From an uncultured Clostridia bacterium (GTDB lineage: Bacteria > Bacillota > Clostridia > Christensenellales > Borkfalkiaceae), in the NCBI GenBank assembly GCA_947176485.1, contig CAMWQS010000002.1, positions 1-40,517 of the forward strand: 40,517 bases of DNA. Reading direction: 5' to 3'. Positions 1 through 6,609 of this stretch are shown here, in pieces. Position 1 is the first letter of the stretch. Every line of letters begins with the position of its first letter. The notes below the pieces were generated by a model that was not told where the DNA came from, made no database searches, and was given only the letters and a program-made list of their open reading frames with translations. Both the position numbers and the translations under genes were made by a program.

Positions 1-1
1 T

Positions 2-34
2 TCGTCGGCAGCTTCTGATGTGTATATGAGACAG
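2..34 (+). other. Residual sequencing adapter at contig end
   Basis: Compared from memory with the 33-nt Nextera read-1 transposase adapter, 30 of 33 positions agree, including the Tn5 mosaic end that finishes in GAGACAG. The three differences are all changes to T, near positions 13, 16 and 27. Native sequence therefore begins at about base 35, and nothing upstream of it should be read biologically. Confidence 0.93.
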
Positions 35-63
35 TTTTTAAAGCGGCTTGTTATAATAAATTT

Positions 64-948
64 ATGAGAATTGCCGACGACTGGAAAGATTATAAAATAA
101 TTGCCACTTCCGACGGAATGAAACTTGAAAATTGGAAGGGCGTAATTTTACTCCGCCCCGACCCCCAGGTTATTTGGAGCGGTAAAGATTTATATTCTTA
201 CGACGGCGTGAACGCCGTGTATCACCGCAGTGAAAAGGGCGGCGGCGTGTGGGAAAACAGAAAACCTTTCCCCGCGGAGTGGACGGTTTCTTACCGCGAT
301 CTGACCTTTAAAATCAAGCCGATGGGCTTTAAACATACGGGGCTTTTCCCTGAGCAGGCAGTCAACTGGAATGAGCTTAAACGGCTCATATGTGGGGGGC
401 AATTGCAAAATCCTGGGCGTGAAATAAAGGTTTTGAACCTTTTTGCATACACGGGTGCGGCGTCCGTTGCTTGCGCGAAGGCGGGTGCGAAGGTTACCCA
501 CGTAGACGCGGCTAAAGGCATGGTCGAAAGGGCAGGCGAGAATGCGCGGCTTTCGGGCGTGGAAAGCGGAATACGCTACATAGTGGACGACTGTATGAAG
601 TTCGTTGCAAGGGAGATTCGCCGCGGCAACAAGTACGACGGAATTATTATGGACCCGCCCAGCTACGGCAGGGGGCCCGGCGGCGAGATGTGGAAGATTG
701 AGCGCGACCTTTTCGGCTTCGTTAAATCTTGCGCGCAAATTCTTTCGGATAAGCCGTTGTTCTTTTTAATTAACAGCTACACTACGGGCTTGCAGCCTGC
801 GGTTCTCAAAAACATTTTAACGCTTGCCTTGAAAGATTTTAAGGGCAGCACGGAAGCTTACGAGGTCGGTATTGCCACCGAAGAAGGCATACCCCTTCCT
901 TGCGGCGCAAGCGGACTTTTTACGGGAGAGGGCTATGGACAAGAGTGA
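64..948 (+). CDS. Class I SAM-dependent rRNA methyltransferase (RlmI/RlmK-like)
   Basis: A 294-residue methyltransferase of the family that modifies 23S rRNA bases (RlmI/RlmK catalytic domain, SAM_MT type). An N-terminal beta-rich part carries the RPDPQ motif (about 31-35). The Rossmann domain follows, with the SAM-binding motif LNLFAYTGAAS (about 124-134), the acidic end of strand beta-2 (THVDAAKG) and the catalytic DPPSYGRG (about 198-205). The start is likely right because family proteins begin a few residues before the W-x-x-Y segment seen here. The stop overlaps the next start by 14 nt, so the two RNA-modification genes are probably co-translated. Residues about 107-119 (around LICGGQLQNPG) are encoded by one copy of the dispersed element and look like an insertion relative to the family. 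Exact target base unknown. Confidence 0.85.
   Translation: MRIADDWKDYKIIATSDGMKLENWKGVILLRPDPQVIWSGKDLYSYDGVNAVYHRSEKGGGVWENRKPFPAEWTVSYRDLTFKIKPMGFKHTGLFPEQAVNWNELKRLICGGQLQNPGREIKVLNLFAYTGAASVACAKAGAKVTHVDAAKGMVERAGENARLSGVESGIRYIVDDCMKFVAREIRRGNKYDGIIMDPPSYGRGPGGEMWKIERDLFGFVKSCAQILSDKPLFFLINSYTTGLQPAVLKNILTLALKDFKGSTEAYEVGIATEEGIPLPCGASGLFTGEGYGQE
384..412 (-). repeat. Dispersed element, copy G (inside methyltransferase gene)
   Basis: Read on the - strand it has TTGCCCCCC followed by ACATATG, matching the first half of the copy at 13504. It lies in frame inside the methyltransferase gene and encodes the RLICGG segment. It is the weakest of the seven copies. Confidence 0.5.
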
Positions 949-1618
949 ACTTATAATTTTATACGAAGATAACCACGTCATCGTCGTTTTAAAGCCGCAG
1001 ATGGTTGCGTGCTGTCCCGACGAAAGCGGGGACTATAACCTTTTCGACTGCGTAAAGGACTATTTGAAAGAGACTTACAACAAGCCCGGCAACGCGTTTT
1101 TGGGGCTAGTACATAGGCTAGACCGCCCTACGGGCGGTGTTATGGTCTTTGCAAAGACCTCCAAAGCGGCGGCACGGCTTTCCGAGCAGATGAAAAACGG
1201 CGGGTTTGAGAAGAAATATTACGCCGTGCTGTGCGGTACGCCTTCGAAGAAAAAAGCCGTTTTAGAGAATTATCTGAGGAAGAACAGCATCAACAATACC
1301 GTTTACGTGTGCACGCAGACCGAAGAAGGCGCGAAGTTTGCCTCTTTGGAGTACGAGATAAAGGAAGAAAAGTCGGGGCTTTCGCTTGCCGAAATCACCT
1401 TGCATACGGGCAGGACGCACCAGATACGCGTTCAAACCGCATCGATAAACTGCCCCGTTTACGGCGATATGCGTTACGGCGGCGATAAGGCGGTTAAAGG
1501 TAAGCTTGCGCTTTGGGCGTACAGCTTGCGTTTTAAACACCCTACAACGGGCGAAAGCTTGAAATTTATGATAGAACCGCCCAAAGAAGAAACGCCTTGG
1601 AAATTGTTTGATATTTAA
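935..1618 (+). CDS. RluA-family pseudouridine synthase
   Basis: A 227-residue RNA pseudouridine synthase. The catalytic motif HRLDRPTGG is at about residues 60-68, with Asp63 as the expected nucleophile. The second family motif, TGRTHQIRVQ, is also present. There is no S4 RNA-binding domain at the N terminus, so this is the short RluA/RluC-catalytic-core form; substrate (rRNA or tRNA position) cannot be assigned. The frame is open back to 872, but ATG 935 is preceded by a GGGAGAGGG ribosome binding site and begins the conserved 'vlyEDnhviVv' strand, so 935 is preferred. It overlaps the upstream methyltransferase gene by 14 nt and ends before a strong terminator. Confidence 0.9.
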   Translation: MDKSELIILYEDNHVIVVLKPQMVACCPDESGDYNLFDCVKDYLKETYNKPGNAFLGLVHRLDRPTGGVMVFAKTSKAAARLSEQMKNGGFEKKYYAVLCGTPSKKKAVLENYLRKNSINNTVYVCTQTEEGAKFASLEYEIKEEKSGLSLAEITLHTGRTHQIRVQTASINCPVYGDMRYGGDKAVKGKLALWAYSLRFKHPTTGESLKFMIEPPKEETPWKLFDI

Positions 1619-1633
1619 TTTAGTATAATTTAA

Positions 1634-1669
1634 AACCCCGCCGTGCGCTGCACGGCGGGGTTATTTCTA
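1634..1669. terminator. Bidirectional intrinsic terminator
   Basis: A 13-bp perfect stem (AACCCCGCCGTGC, 1634-1646, with 1650-1662) closes a 3-nt loop. A T-rich run follows on the + strand and TTTAAATTA on the - strand. It lies between convergent genes (pseudouridine synthase ending 1618, phosphoglycerate mutase ending 1667). Confidence 0.9.
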
Positions 1670-2878
1670 TTTTATTGCAAAAAGTTTATCTATAAGTAAA
1701 TGCCCTTGCGGCAAATACTCGCCCGTTTTTAGGGCTTCGTCCTCGGTATAACGCTTGGCGCCGTTGGAAAGGTTTTTTATATTCGAATACAAAAGGTAGG
1801 GTATTGGGTCGGAGGTGTGCGTCTTTATCTCGCAAGGGGTGGGATGGTCGGGGCAAACGAGCATTGCAAAGCCCTCGCCAGCCGCGCTTAAACGGTTGAT
1901 AAGCGTTTCAACCACGCCGTCTATCTTTTCAATGGAGTAAACCTTATTTTTGAAGTCGCAGTGGTGCGCGCACTCGTCGGGGGCTTCCATATGAATATAA
2001 ACGAAGTCCAGCCCGCTTAAAAGCCCATCTGCGGCGGCGTTAGCCTTGCCTTGGAAGTTGGTATCGTAATTGCCCGTTGCGCCGTCAACTTCAATAATCT
2101 TCATTCCCGCAAGTAAGCCTAAACCCTTAACGAGGTCAACCGCTGAAATTACCCCGCCCTTTAAACCTCTCAGCTTTTCAAAATCTGCAAGCGCGGGCTT
2201 GGTGCCTTCGCCCCACAGCCAGATACTGTTTGCGGGTTTTTTGCCCTCTTTTACGCGCTTAATATTTACGGGGTGTGAAGACAAAATTTCATAGCTTTTT
2301 TTCAGTAGACCCCTATATATGCTTGAATTAACGCCTTTCGGCAAGTAATTTTCAATGATTTTATCGCTTATATCGTGCGGGGGAGTAAGCTCTGCGCCAG
2401 TTGCACCGCCGTCTACAACCAAGCAGTGTCTGTACTGTATTCCCGCGTAAAACTTATAATCTTTGCAGTCAAAATTTTCTTTTAAGCAGTTAATTAATTC
2501 TTCGGCTTCCGCCGTGGAAATTTCGCCTGCGGAATAGTCCAGCATAACTTTCTTTTCGTACGGCTCGTCTTCGGATAGTGTAACGAGGTTACACCTCAGC
2601 GTTACGTCAGTATCTTTCAGCTTTATGCCAATAGAAACGGCTTCCAATGGCGACCGACCCGTATAAAAGCTTTGCGGGTTGAAACCCAAAACCGACATAT
2701 TAGCCACGTCGGAGCCGGGTTTAAAGCCTTGGGGTACCGTCTTGCAAAGCCCCACTTCCGAAGATTTTACTATCTTATCCAAGGTGGGCGTCTTTGCATA
2801 TTCAAGGCAAGTTTTATTGTTAAGCGATGGTATTTTCCAATCTGCCATACCGTCGCCCAAAACTACAATATACTTCAT
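1667..2878 (-). CDS. apgM: Cofactor-independent phosphoglycerate mutase-like protein (ApgM/proposed homoserine kinase group)
   Basis: A 403-residue alkaline-phosphatase-superfamily protein of the archaeal-type 2,3-BPG-independent phosphoglycerate mutase family. Visible are the metal-binding GDGMAD (residues 8-13), the nucleophile region GSDVANMSVLG with Ser62, and the distal metal ligands in HMEAPDECAHHCD and CPDHPTPC. In glycolysis it would interconvert 3- and 2-phosphoglycerate. The same subfamily has also been proposed to act as an alternative homoserine kinase in some bacteria, and sequence alone does not decide between the two. It is the last gene of the - strand operon, 43 nt after ung; a copy of the dispersed element fills that gap. 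Confidence 0.85.
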   Translation of the reverse strand: MKYIVVLGDGMADWKIPSLNNKTCLEYAKTPTLDKIVKSSEVGLCKTVPQGFKPGSDVANMSVLGFNPQSFYTGRSPLEAVSIGIKLKDTDVTLRCNLVTLSEDEPYEKKVMLDYSAGEISTAEAEELINCLKENFDCKDYKFYAGIQYRHCLVVDGGATGAELTPPHDISDKIIENYLPKGVNSSIYRGLLKKSYEILSSHPVNIKRVKEGKKPANSIWLWGEGTKPALADFEKLRGLKGGVISAVDLVKGLGLLAGMKIIEVDGATGNYDTNFQGKANAAADGLLSGLDFVYIHMEAPDECAHHCDFKNKVYSIEKIDGVVETLINRLSAAGEGFAMLVCPDHPTPCEIKTHTSDPIPYLLYSNIKNLSNGAKRYTEDEALKTGEYLPQGHLLIDKLFAIK

Positions 2879-2889
2879 AATTCTTATTC

Positions 2890-2925
2890 CGATTTTGCGT
2901 TATTTAAGGCATATATGGGGGTCAA
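2890..2925 (-). repeat. Dispersed element, copy F (apgM-ung gap)
   Basis: On the - strand: ACCCCCATATATGCC then TTAAATAACGC. It occupies the gap between ung and apgM, including the last bases of ung. Shares the core with the copies at 13504, 14606 and 15131. Confidence 0.75.
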
Positions 2926-3590
2926 TTCAAGTCCCAATCTACGGTTTTTTTGCCGTGAGCCAATAAATACTCGTTAGTTTTAGAGAAATGCTTGCACCCG
3001 AAAAAGCCGTTATACGCCGATAAAGGCGAGGGGTGCGCGCACTGTAAAATCAAATGCTTTTTATTATCTATAAGGGGGACCTTGCTCCGTGCGTTGCCTC
3101 CCCAAAGAATAAACACCGTATTTTCTGTATTGTCGGAAATCAGCTTTATAACGCTGTCAGTAAACCACGCCCAGCCGCAGCCCGCGTGTGAGTTCGCTTG
3201 GTGTTCCCTTACCGTCAAAGTCGTGTTCAGAAGCAGAACGCCGCTTTTCGCCCACTTGGTCAAATCGCCGCAGTACGGCTCTTTAATGCCCAAATCTGCC
3301 TCGATTTCCTTATAAATGTTTACAAGTGAAGGGGGAAGCTTAACGCCCTCTTTAACCGAAAAGCACAGCCCGTGCGCCTGATTGGGCTCGTGATAGGGGT
3401 CCTGCCCCAAAATTACAGCCTTTATCGAGGACAACGGCGTGTAGCGGAAGCAGTTGTATAAATCGTACATATCGGGGTAAACGATATGCGTTGAATATTC
3501 TTTTTTCAGAAATTCGCGGATTTTAAGGTATCTTTCGTCCGCAAACAGGGGGGCAAGCACCTCGTCCCAACCGCCGCCGAAAGGTTTCAT
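2922..3590 (-). CDS. ung: Uracil-DNA glycosylase (family 1)
   Basis: A 222-residue enzyme that removes uracil from DNA to start base excision repair. The water-activating motif GQDPYHEP is at residues 62-69 (catalytic Asp64). It is followed by the NTTLTVREHQANSHAG segment and the minor-groove loop HPSPLSAYNGFFG with the catalytic His. Length matches the family (about 220-230). Its start overlaps the luxS stop by 4 nt, showing translational coupling. It has no functional link to the methyl-cycle genes beside it, so the operon looks like a general housekeeping set. Confidence 0.95.
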   Translation of the reverse strand: MKPFGGGWDEVLAPLFADERYLKIREFLKKEYSTHIVYPDMYDLYNCFRYTPLSSIKAVILGQDPYHEPNQAHGLCFSVKEGVKLPPSLVNIYKEIEADLGIKEPYCGDLTKWAKSGVLLLNTTLTVREHQANSHAGCGWAWFTDSVIKLISDNTENTVFILWGGNARSKVPLIDNKKHLILQCAHPSPLSAYNGFFGCKHFSKTNEYLLAHGKKTVDWDLN

Positions 3591-4015
3591 AGGTTATTTA
3601 AAATCTCCAAATATTTTTCACATTCAAGCTTTGCGCCGTCCAAATCGTGCTCCAAGTAGTTTCCGCATTCCTCGCGCTTGTTGCCGGGTACCTCGGTAAA
3701 GTTAAGCGCAACGGCAAAGCTTTCCTTCAAAAGCGCAAGCACTTGAGGGTAACCGAGGTTTACGGTAAGAAGATAGAACCCCGTTCTGCATCCCATGGGG
3801 CCGAAGTAGATTATATCGTCCTTTTTGGCAGAATTTCTTAAAGCGGTTGCAAGAAGGTGTTCAACCGTGTGCAAAGCGGCGGGGGAGATATAGTCTCCGC
3901 CGTTGGGCTTTTTAAACCGCAGGTCCCAAGTGGAAATGCCGTGCAACTCGTTACAAAAGTGCAAGCCTGTCGTAAGCTCGTCGTGATTTTTCGTAAAGGA
4001 AGGTATCTTATCCAT
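3587..4015 (-). CDS. luxS: S-ribosylhomocysteine lyase (AI-2 synthesis)
   Basis: A 142-residue LuxS that cleaves S-ribosylhomocysteine to homocysteine and DPD, the precursor of autoinducer-2. Metal ligands are visible as the HTVEH motif (His49 and His53, catalytic Glu52) and Cys117 in REECGNY. The catalytic Cys76 lies in GCRTGFYLL. An ATG also exists at 4024 (three residues longer), but the start at 4015 fits the family N terminus (M-x-K-I-x-S-F). It sits inside the mtnN stop region (overlap of 8 nt), so it should be coupled to mtnN, whose product makes its substrate. The segment after residue 20 is somewhat shorter than in Bacillus LuxS. Confidence 0.92.
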   Translation of the reverse strand: MDKIPSFTKNHDELTTGLHFCNELHGISTWDLRFKKPNGGDYISPAALHTVEHLLATALRNSAKKDDIIYFGPMGCRTGFYLLTVNLGYPQVLALLKESFAVALNFTEVPGNKREECGNYLEHDLDGAKLECEKYLEILNNL

Positions 4016-4667
4016 AAATTTCATCCGTTATGTTTTTTAGTTCGCGTTTAAGCGTTTCAAAGCAGAGGGTAAGGTTTTTCAAATATTGCTCGGTCGTGCT
4101 GCCGCTGCCCGCCAAATCCGAAATAATTTTATACGAATAGCACTTCAAGCCCGTTTGCATACAAACCTGCGCAATCGCACCGCCCTCCATATCGCGTATA
4201 TCCGCTTCAAGCTCTTTAGTAAGCAATTTATAGTCGTTTTTATCGTCGTTAAATCTGTCGCCCGTTGCAAGCCTTTTTGCGGGGTATTTGCCACATATAT
4301 TGAGGGGAATATAGTTTTCCTCGTGGCCGTCAAGCGTGCCGACGGGCTTGCCGCTTATCTGAACCAAATCGAAATCGTATTGCACTGCGTGGGAAATTTG
4401 ATAGACCTCACCGACGGTAACGCCATCGTTCAGCCCGCCTGCAACGCCGATATTTACAATCTTTTCGGCTTTTAATTTGTCAATGGCGATTTGCGCGCCG
4501 CAAGCTGCGTTAACCTTGCCAACGCCGCAAATTACTATTGCAATCTTTTTCTTAGACAAAGTGCCTAAAACGACGCGCTTGCCGCCCGTTTTGCGCTCTT
4601 TGACGTGCTCCATAGCCGAAATTATAGGCGCGGCTTCCTTGTCCATAGCAATAACAAAACAAATCAT
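4008..4667 (-). CDS. mtnN: 5'-methylthioadenosine/S-adenosylhomocysteine nucleosidase
   Basis: A 219-residue Pfs/MtnN nucleosidase. It hydrolyses SAH and MTA to adenine plus the ribosyl thioether, relieving product inhibition of methyltransferases and feeding LuxS. Glu11 (in MDKEAAP) is the likely catalytic acid site. NIGVAGGL is the phosphate-loop-like strand, and DMEGGAIAQV (Glu161) plus SDLAG (Asp184) form the purine site. It overlaps the phosphopantetheinyl transferase gene by 4 nt upstream and luxS downstream. A copy of the dispersed element at 4281-4308 is read in frame and gives the PLNICGKYP segment (about 121-129), a position where the family usually has only a short linker. Confidence 0.93.
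   Translation of the reverse strand: MICFVIAMDKEAAPIISAMEHVKERKTGGKRVVLGTLSKKKIAIVICGVGKVNAACGAQIAIDKLKAEKIVNIGVAGGLNDGVTVGEVYQISHAVQYDFDLVQISGKPVGTLDGHEENYIPLNICGKYPAKRLATGDRFNDDKNDYKLLTKELEADIRDMEGGAIAQVCMQTGLKCYSYKIISDLAGSGSTTEQYLKNLTLCFETLKRELKNITDEIYG
4281..4308 (-). repeat. Dispersed element, copy B (inside mtnN)
   Basis: On the - strand: CCCCTCAATATATGTGGCAA followed by ATAC. The ATATATGTGGCAA core is shared with copy A at 5061. It is in frame within mtnN and codes for NICGKY. Confidence 0.6.
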
Positions 4668-5146
4668 TTACTTTCTCCCGTGCATACGGCGTAAACGGCG
4701 CGGTCGGAAAAGGCGTCAACCGTGATTTCGCAGTCGGCTTGTTTACCGTCAAAGTAGAGTACGCCGCCCGCGTATTCAAGCCTTTTTATCCAAGCTATCG
4801 TTCCGCCGAGATATTTTATATAAGCTTCTTTTGCAACCCAGTTCTTTAAAAAGAGTTTATCATCTTCCCGTATTTCCGCCTTTTCGCGTTCGGTAAGTCG
4901 GTTATAATACGCGTCGGTTTTGCGCTTTTTATAAACCTCTAAATCTACGCCGCACTGCTTGTCCGATACTAAAATAACGCCGTCGTCCCCGCTGTGTGCA
5001 ACTGAAAAAAAGACGGGATTTCCCTCAATATAAGGTTTCCCGTAGACGCCGCGACTTATAGCGTAATTGCCACATATATGGGGGTGTAACGCGTTTTTCA
5101 GCGTTTCTTCTATATCTTTCGTGCGGCAAAAATATAACTTAATCAT
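4664..5146 (-). CDS. 4'-phosphopantetheinyl transferase superfamily protein (Sfp-like, short)
   Basis: A 160-residue enzyme expected to transfer the phosphopantetheine arm of CoA onto a carrier protein. The Mg-binding motif GVDLE (residues 66-70) and the second signature WVAKEAYIK (103-111, with the KE pair) are both intact. It is shorter than Sfp (about 224) and lacks most of the N-terminal half-domain, which places it among the short Sfp-like forms. No polyketide or peptide synthase is nearby, so the carrier is probably the fatty-acid ACP or is encoded elsewhere. It overlaps fruK and mtnN by 4 nt each. Residues 18-29 (NALHPHICGNYA) come from a copy of the dispersed element. Confidence 0.85.
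   Translation of the reverse strand: MIKLYFCRTKDIEETLKNALHPHICGNYAISRGVYGKPYIEGNPVFFSVAHSGDDGVILVSDKQCGVDLEVYKKRKTDAYYNRLTEREKAEIREDDKLFLKNWVAKEAYIKYLGGTIAWIKRLEYAGGVLYFDGKQADCEITVDAFSDRAVYAVCTGESK
5061..5097 (-). repeat. Dispersed element, copy A (inside phosphopantetheinyl transferase gene)
   Basis: On the - strand: CGCGTTACACCCCCATATAT, then GTGGCAATTACGC. It carries a CGCGTTA arm on one side and a TTACGC arm on the other, so it is close to an imperfect palindrome around CATATATG. It lies in frame and encodes ALHPHICGNY. Confidence 0.7.
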
Positions 5147-6054
5147 AACATAAGTGATTCGATATATTCAATCTGTTCTTTGGTTGCAAGGTCGTTGGTG
5201 AAGGCGCACGCGCTTCCCGCCGCCGTTGCAAAGTTCAGCGCAGAGAAGTAGTTGCCCGTTTTAATATACTCGTGGATAAAGCCCGCAACCATACTGTCGC
5301 CCGCGCCAACCGAGTTCACAAGCTGCCCGCGTGTTGCCCTTACGTACATTGACTGCGCCGTTTCGGTTACCATAGCCGCACCTGCGGAGCCCATTGAAAC
5401 TATTACGTTTCTTGCGCCCATTTCTTGCAGCTTGCGTGCGCACGCAAAAATACCCTCTACGTCGGGCACTGCGCTGAGCCCGAAGATTTCACACATTTCG
5501 TAAACGTTGGGCTTAATGAGGAAGGGCTGGTATTTAAGCGTTTCGGTCAAAAGCTTGCCGCACGCGTCAACTACGATATTCACGCCCTTAATGGTTTTCA
5601 ATTTTTTGAACATATCTGCGTAGGCGGTGAAGTCAAGCGTGGAGGGTACGCTTCCGCACACGACCAGCCAGTCGCCCTCTTTCAAAAGGGTTTTCAACTT
5701 CCGCACGAGTTTACCTACGTCGCTTGCGGAAACCTTGGCGCCCGTGCCGTTAATGTCCGTTTCGGTGTTGCTTTTAATTTTGACGTTGATACGGCTTTGA
5801 CCTTCAACTTCGATAAAATTATAGTTCAACCCCAGCGCGGTAACCTTGTCACGGATATACTTACCCGTAAACCCCGCAACGAAGCCGAGGGCAAAGGTTT
5901 CCTCGCCAAGCTCTTTTAAGGCAAGCGAAACGTTCAGCCCTTTGCCGCCCACTGCAAGCCTTTCGGTGGTGGTGCGGTTGACGATTCCGCCTTTAAGATT
6001 ATTCACTTGTACGTAGTAATCCAAAGAAGGATTAAACGTTACCGTGTAAATCAT
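5143..6054 (-). CDS. fruK: 1-phosphofructokinase family hexose kinase (PfkB)
   Basis: A 303-residue PfkB-family sugar-phosphate kinase. The N-terminal NPSLDYYV and the glycine motif VGGKGLNVS (about 37-45) bind the sugar. The C-terminal signature SVGAGDSMVAGF (about 247-258) holds the catalytic Asp and anion hole. This set is typical of 1-phosphofructokinase and of LacC-type tagatose-6-phosphate kinase. With no fructose or galactitol PTS gene visible, the fruK name is the best but not the only reading. It is the first gene of the - strand operon that runs to apgM. No clear Shine-Dalgarno lies before the ATG, and the candidate promoter sits so close that the transcript may be nearly leaderless. 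Confidence 0.8.
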   Translation of the reverse strand: MIYTVTFNPSLDYYVQVNNLKGGIVNRTTTERLAVGGKGLNVSLALKELGEETFALGFVAGFTGKYIRDKVTALGLNYNFIEVEGQSRINVKIKSNTETDINGTGAKVSASDVGKLVRKLKTLLKEGDWLVVCGSVPSTLDFTAYADMFKKLKTIKGVNIVVDACGKLLTETLKYQPFLIKPNVYEMCEIFGLSAVPDVEGIFACARKLQEMGARNVIVSMGSAGAAMVTETAQSMYVRATRGQLVNSVGAGDSMVAGFIHEYIKTGNYFSALNFATAAGSACAFTNDLATKEQIEYIESLML

Positions 6055-6062
6055 ACAGTAAA

Positions 6063-6091
6063 ACTTTAATTCTTTTTACTTAATTTGTCAA
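6063..6091 (-). promoter_or_regulatory. Candidate promoter of the fruK operon
   Basis: On the - strand, a perfect TTGACA (6091-6086) is followed after 17 nt by TAAAGT (6068-6063), a poor -10. The transcript would begin only a few bases before the fruK ATG at 6054. Confidence 0.35.
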
Positions 6092-6111
6092 TAAAAATCA
6101 AAATTAATCGC

Positions 6112-6140
6112 TTGATTTTTTGCGCGGCGTTACGTATAAT
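6112..6140 (+). promoter_or_regulatory. Sigma-70-type promoter of tmRNA
   Basis: TTGATT (6112-6117), a 17-nt spacer and a perfect TATAAT (6135-6140). The start would fall about 20 nt before the mature tmRNA 5' end at 6166, leaving a short RNase P leader. Confidence 0.85.
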
Positions 6141-6165
6141 AGTTGTACTTGTTTATACTTGCATT

Positions 6166-6554
6166 GGGCGAGTTTCAGATTCGATTGCGGGTAGAGAATG
6201 AGAAAAGCATACCAAAGGCTCGGCTTTGTAAAAACGGAAACTTAAATTTAAATGCAGAATCGAAAGATTCCAAAGTTATTGCTTTCCCCTCTTTCAGAGC
6301 GGCAGGCGTAGCTTGCGCAGCGTAACTTAACGCTGTCCGTCGTAGCTTTTTCACCGTTGGAAGGCTCTCGGCGTTAATTAAACGGTAAACTCTTTCTCGC
6401 GTTTTGCCGTGCGCGGGCAAGAGAATTTTAACGGCATGCGCTTTGCGTTCCCCGTCCGTCGGGGATACGAGGTTAAGTTCAAAGGCGGAATAAGTATGTA
6501 GAAAGCTCAAACGAAACTTGTAAGACTCGGGTGCAAGTCCCGACTCGTCCACCA
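6166..6554 (+). ncRNA. ssrA: Transfer-messenger RNA (tmRNA)
   Basis: This RNA rescues stalled ribosomes by trans-translation. The 5' GGGCGAG (6166-6172) pairs with CTCGTCC (6544-6550) to give a 7-bp acceptor stem with the G-U at the third pair that alanyl-tRNA synthetase needs. Discriminator A and encoded CCA follow at 6551-6554. The T-arm is a perfect 5-bp stem (TCGGG/CCCGA, 6527-6543) with loop TGCAAGT. The 5' region has the conserved GATTCGAT. The likely tag frame resumes at GCA 6254 and stops at TAA 6323-6325, giving 23 residues that start AESKDSKV and end AGVACAA. A tag ending in small hydrophobic residues plus AA is right for proteolysis, though ACAA is rarer than ALAA and 23 residues is long. 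Length is 389 nt. Its own promoter and terminator flank it. Confidence 0.93.
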
Positions 6555-6570
6555 AATTCATTTACAATAA

Positions 6571-6599
6571 AAAAGCGGCACCGCTTGGTGCCGCTTTTT
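6571..6599 (+). terminator. Intrinsic terminator of tmRNA
   Basis: A 12-bp stem (AAAAGCGGCACC with GGTGCCGCTTTT) closes a GCTT loop, and the T-run is part of the 3' arm. It also serves the convergent metalloprotease gene ending at 6610, since the - strand reading likewise ends in a T-run. Confidence 0.92.
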
Positions 6600-6609
6600 C
6601 TATGCAATT

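Noticed and set aside
52-57. TATAAT as a promoter of the first gene
   Set aside because: It lies only 6 nt before the ATG, has no -35 partner, and the sequence further upstream is adapter.
872-934. Longer N terminus for the pseudouridine synthase (ATG 872)
   Set aside because: It overlaps 77 nt of the methyltransferase gene and lacks a ribosome binding site, whereas ATG 935 has GGGAGAGGG and fits the family start.
6143-6561. Two short ORFs, one on each strand, across the tmRNA
   Set aside because: Both lie inside a well-formed tmRNA. The + strand frame is simply the tag frame extended upstream through non-coding sequence.
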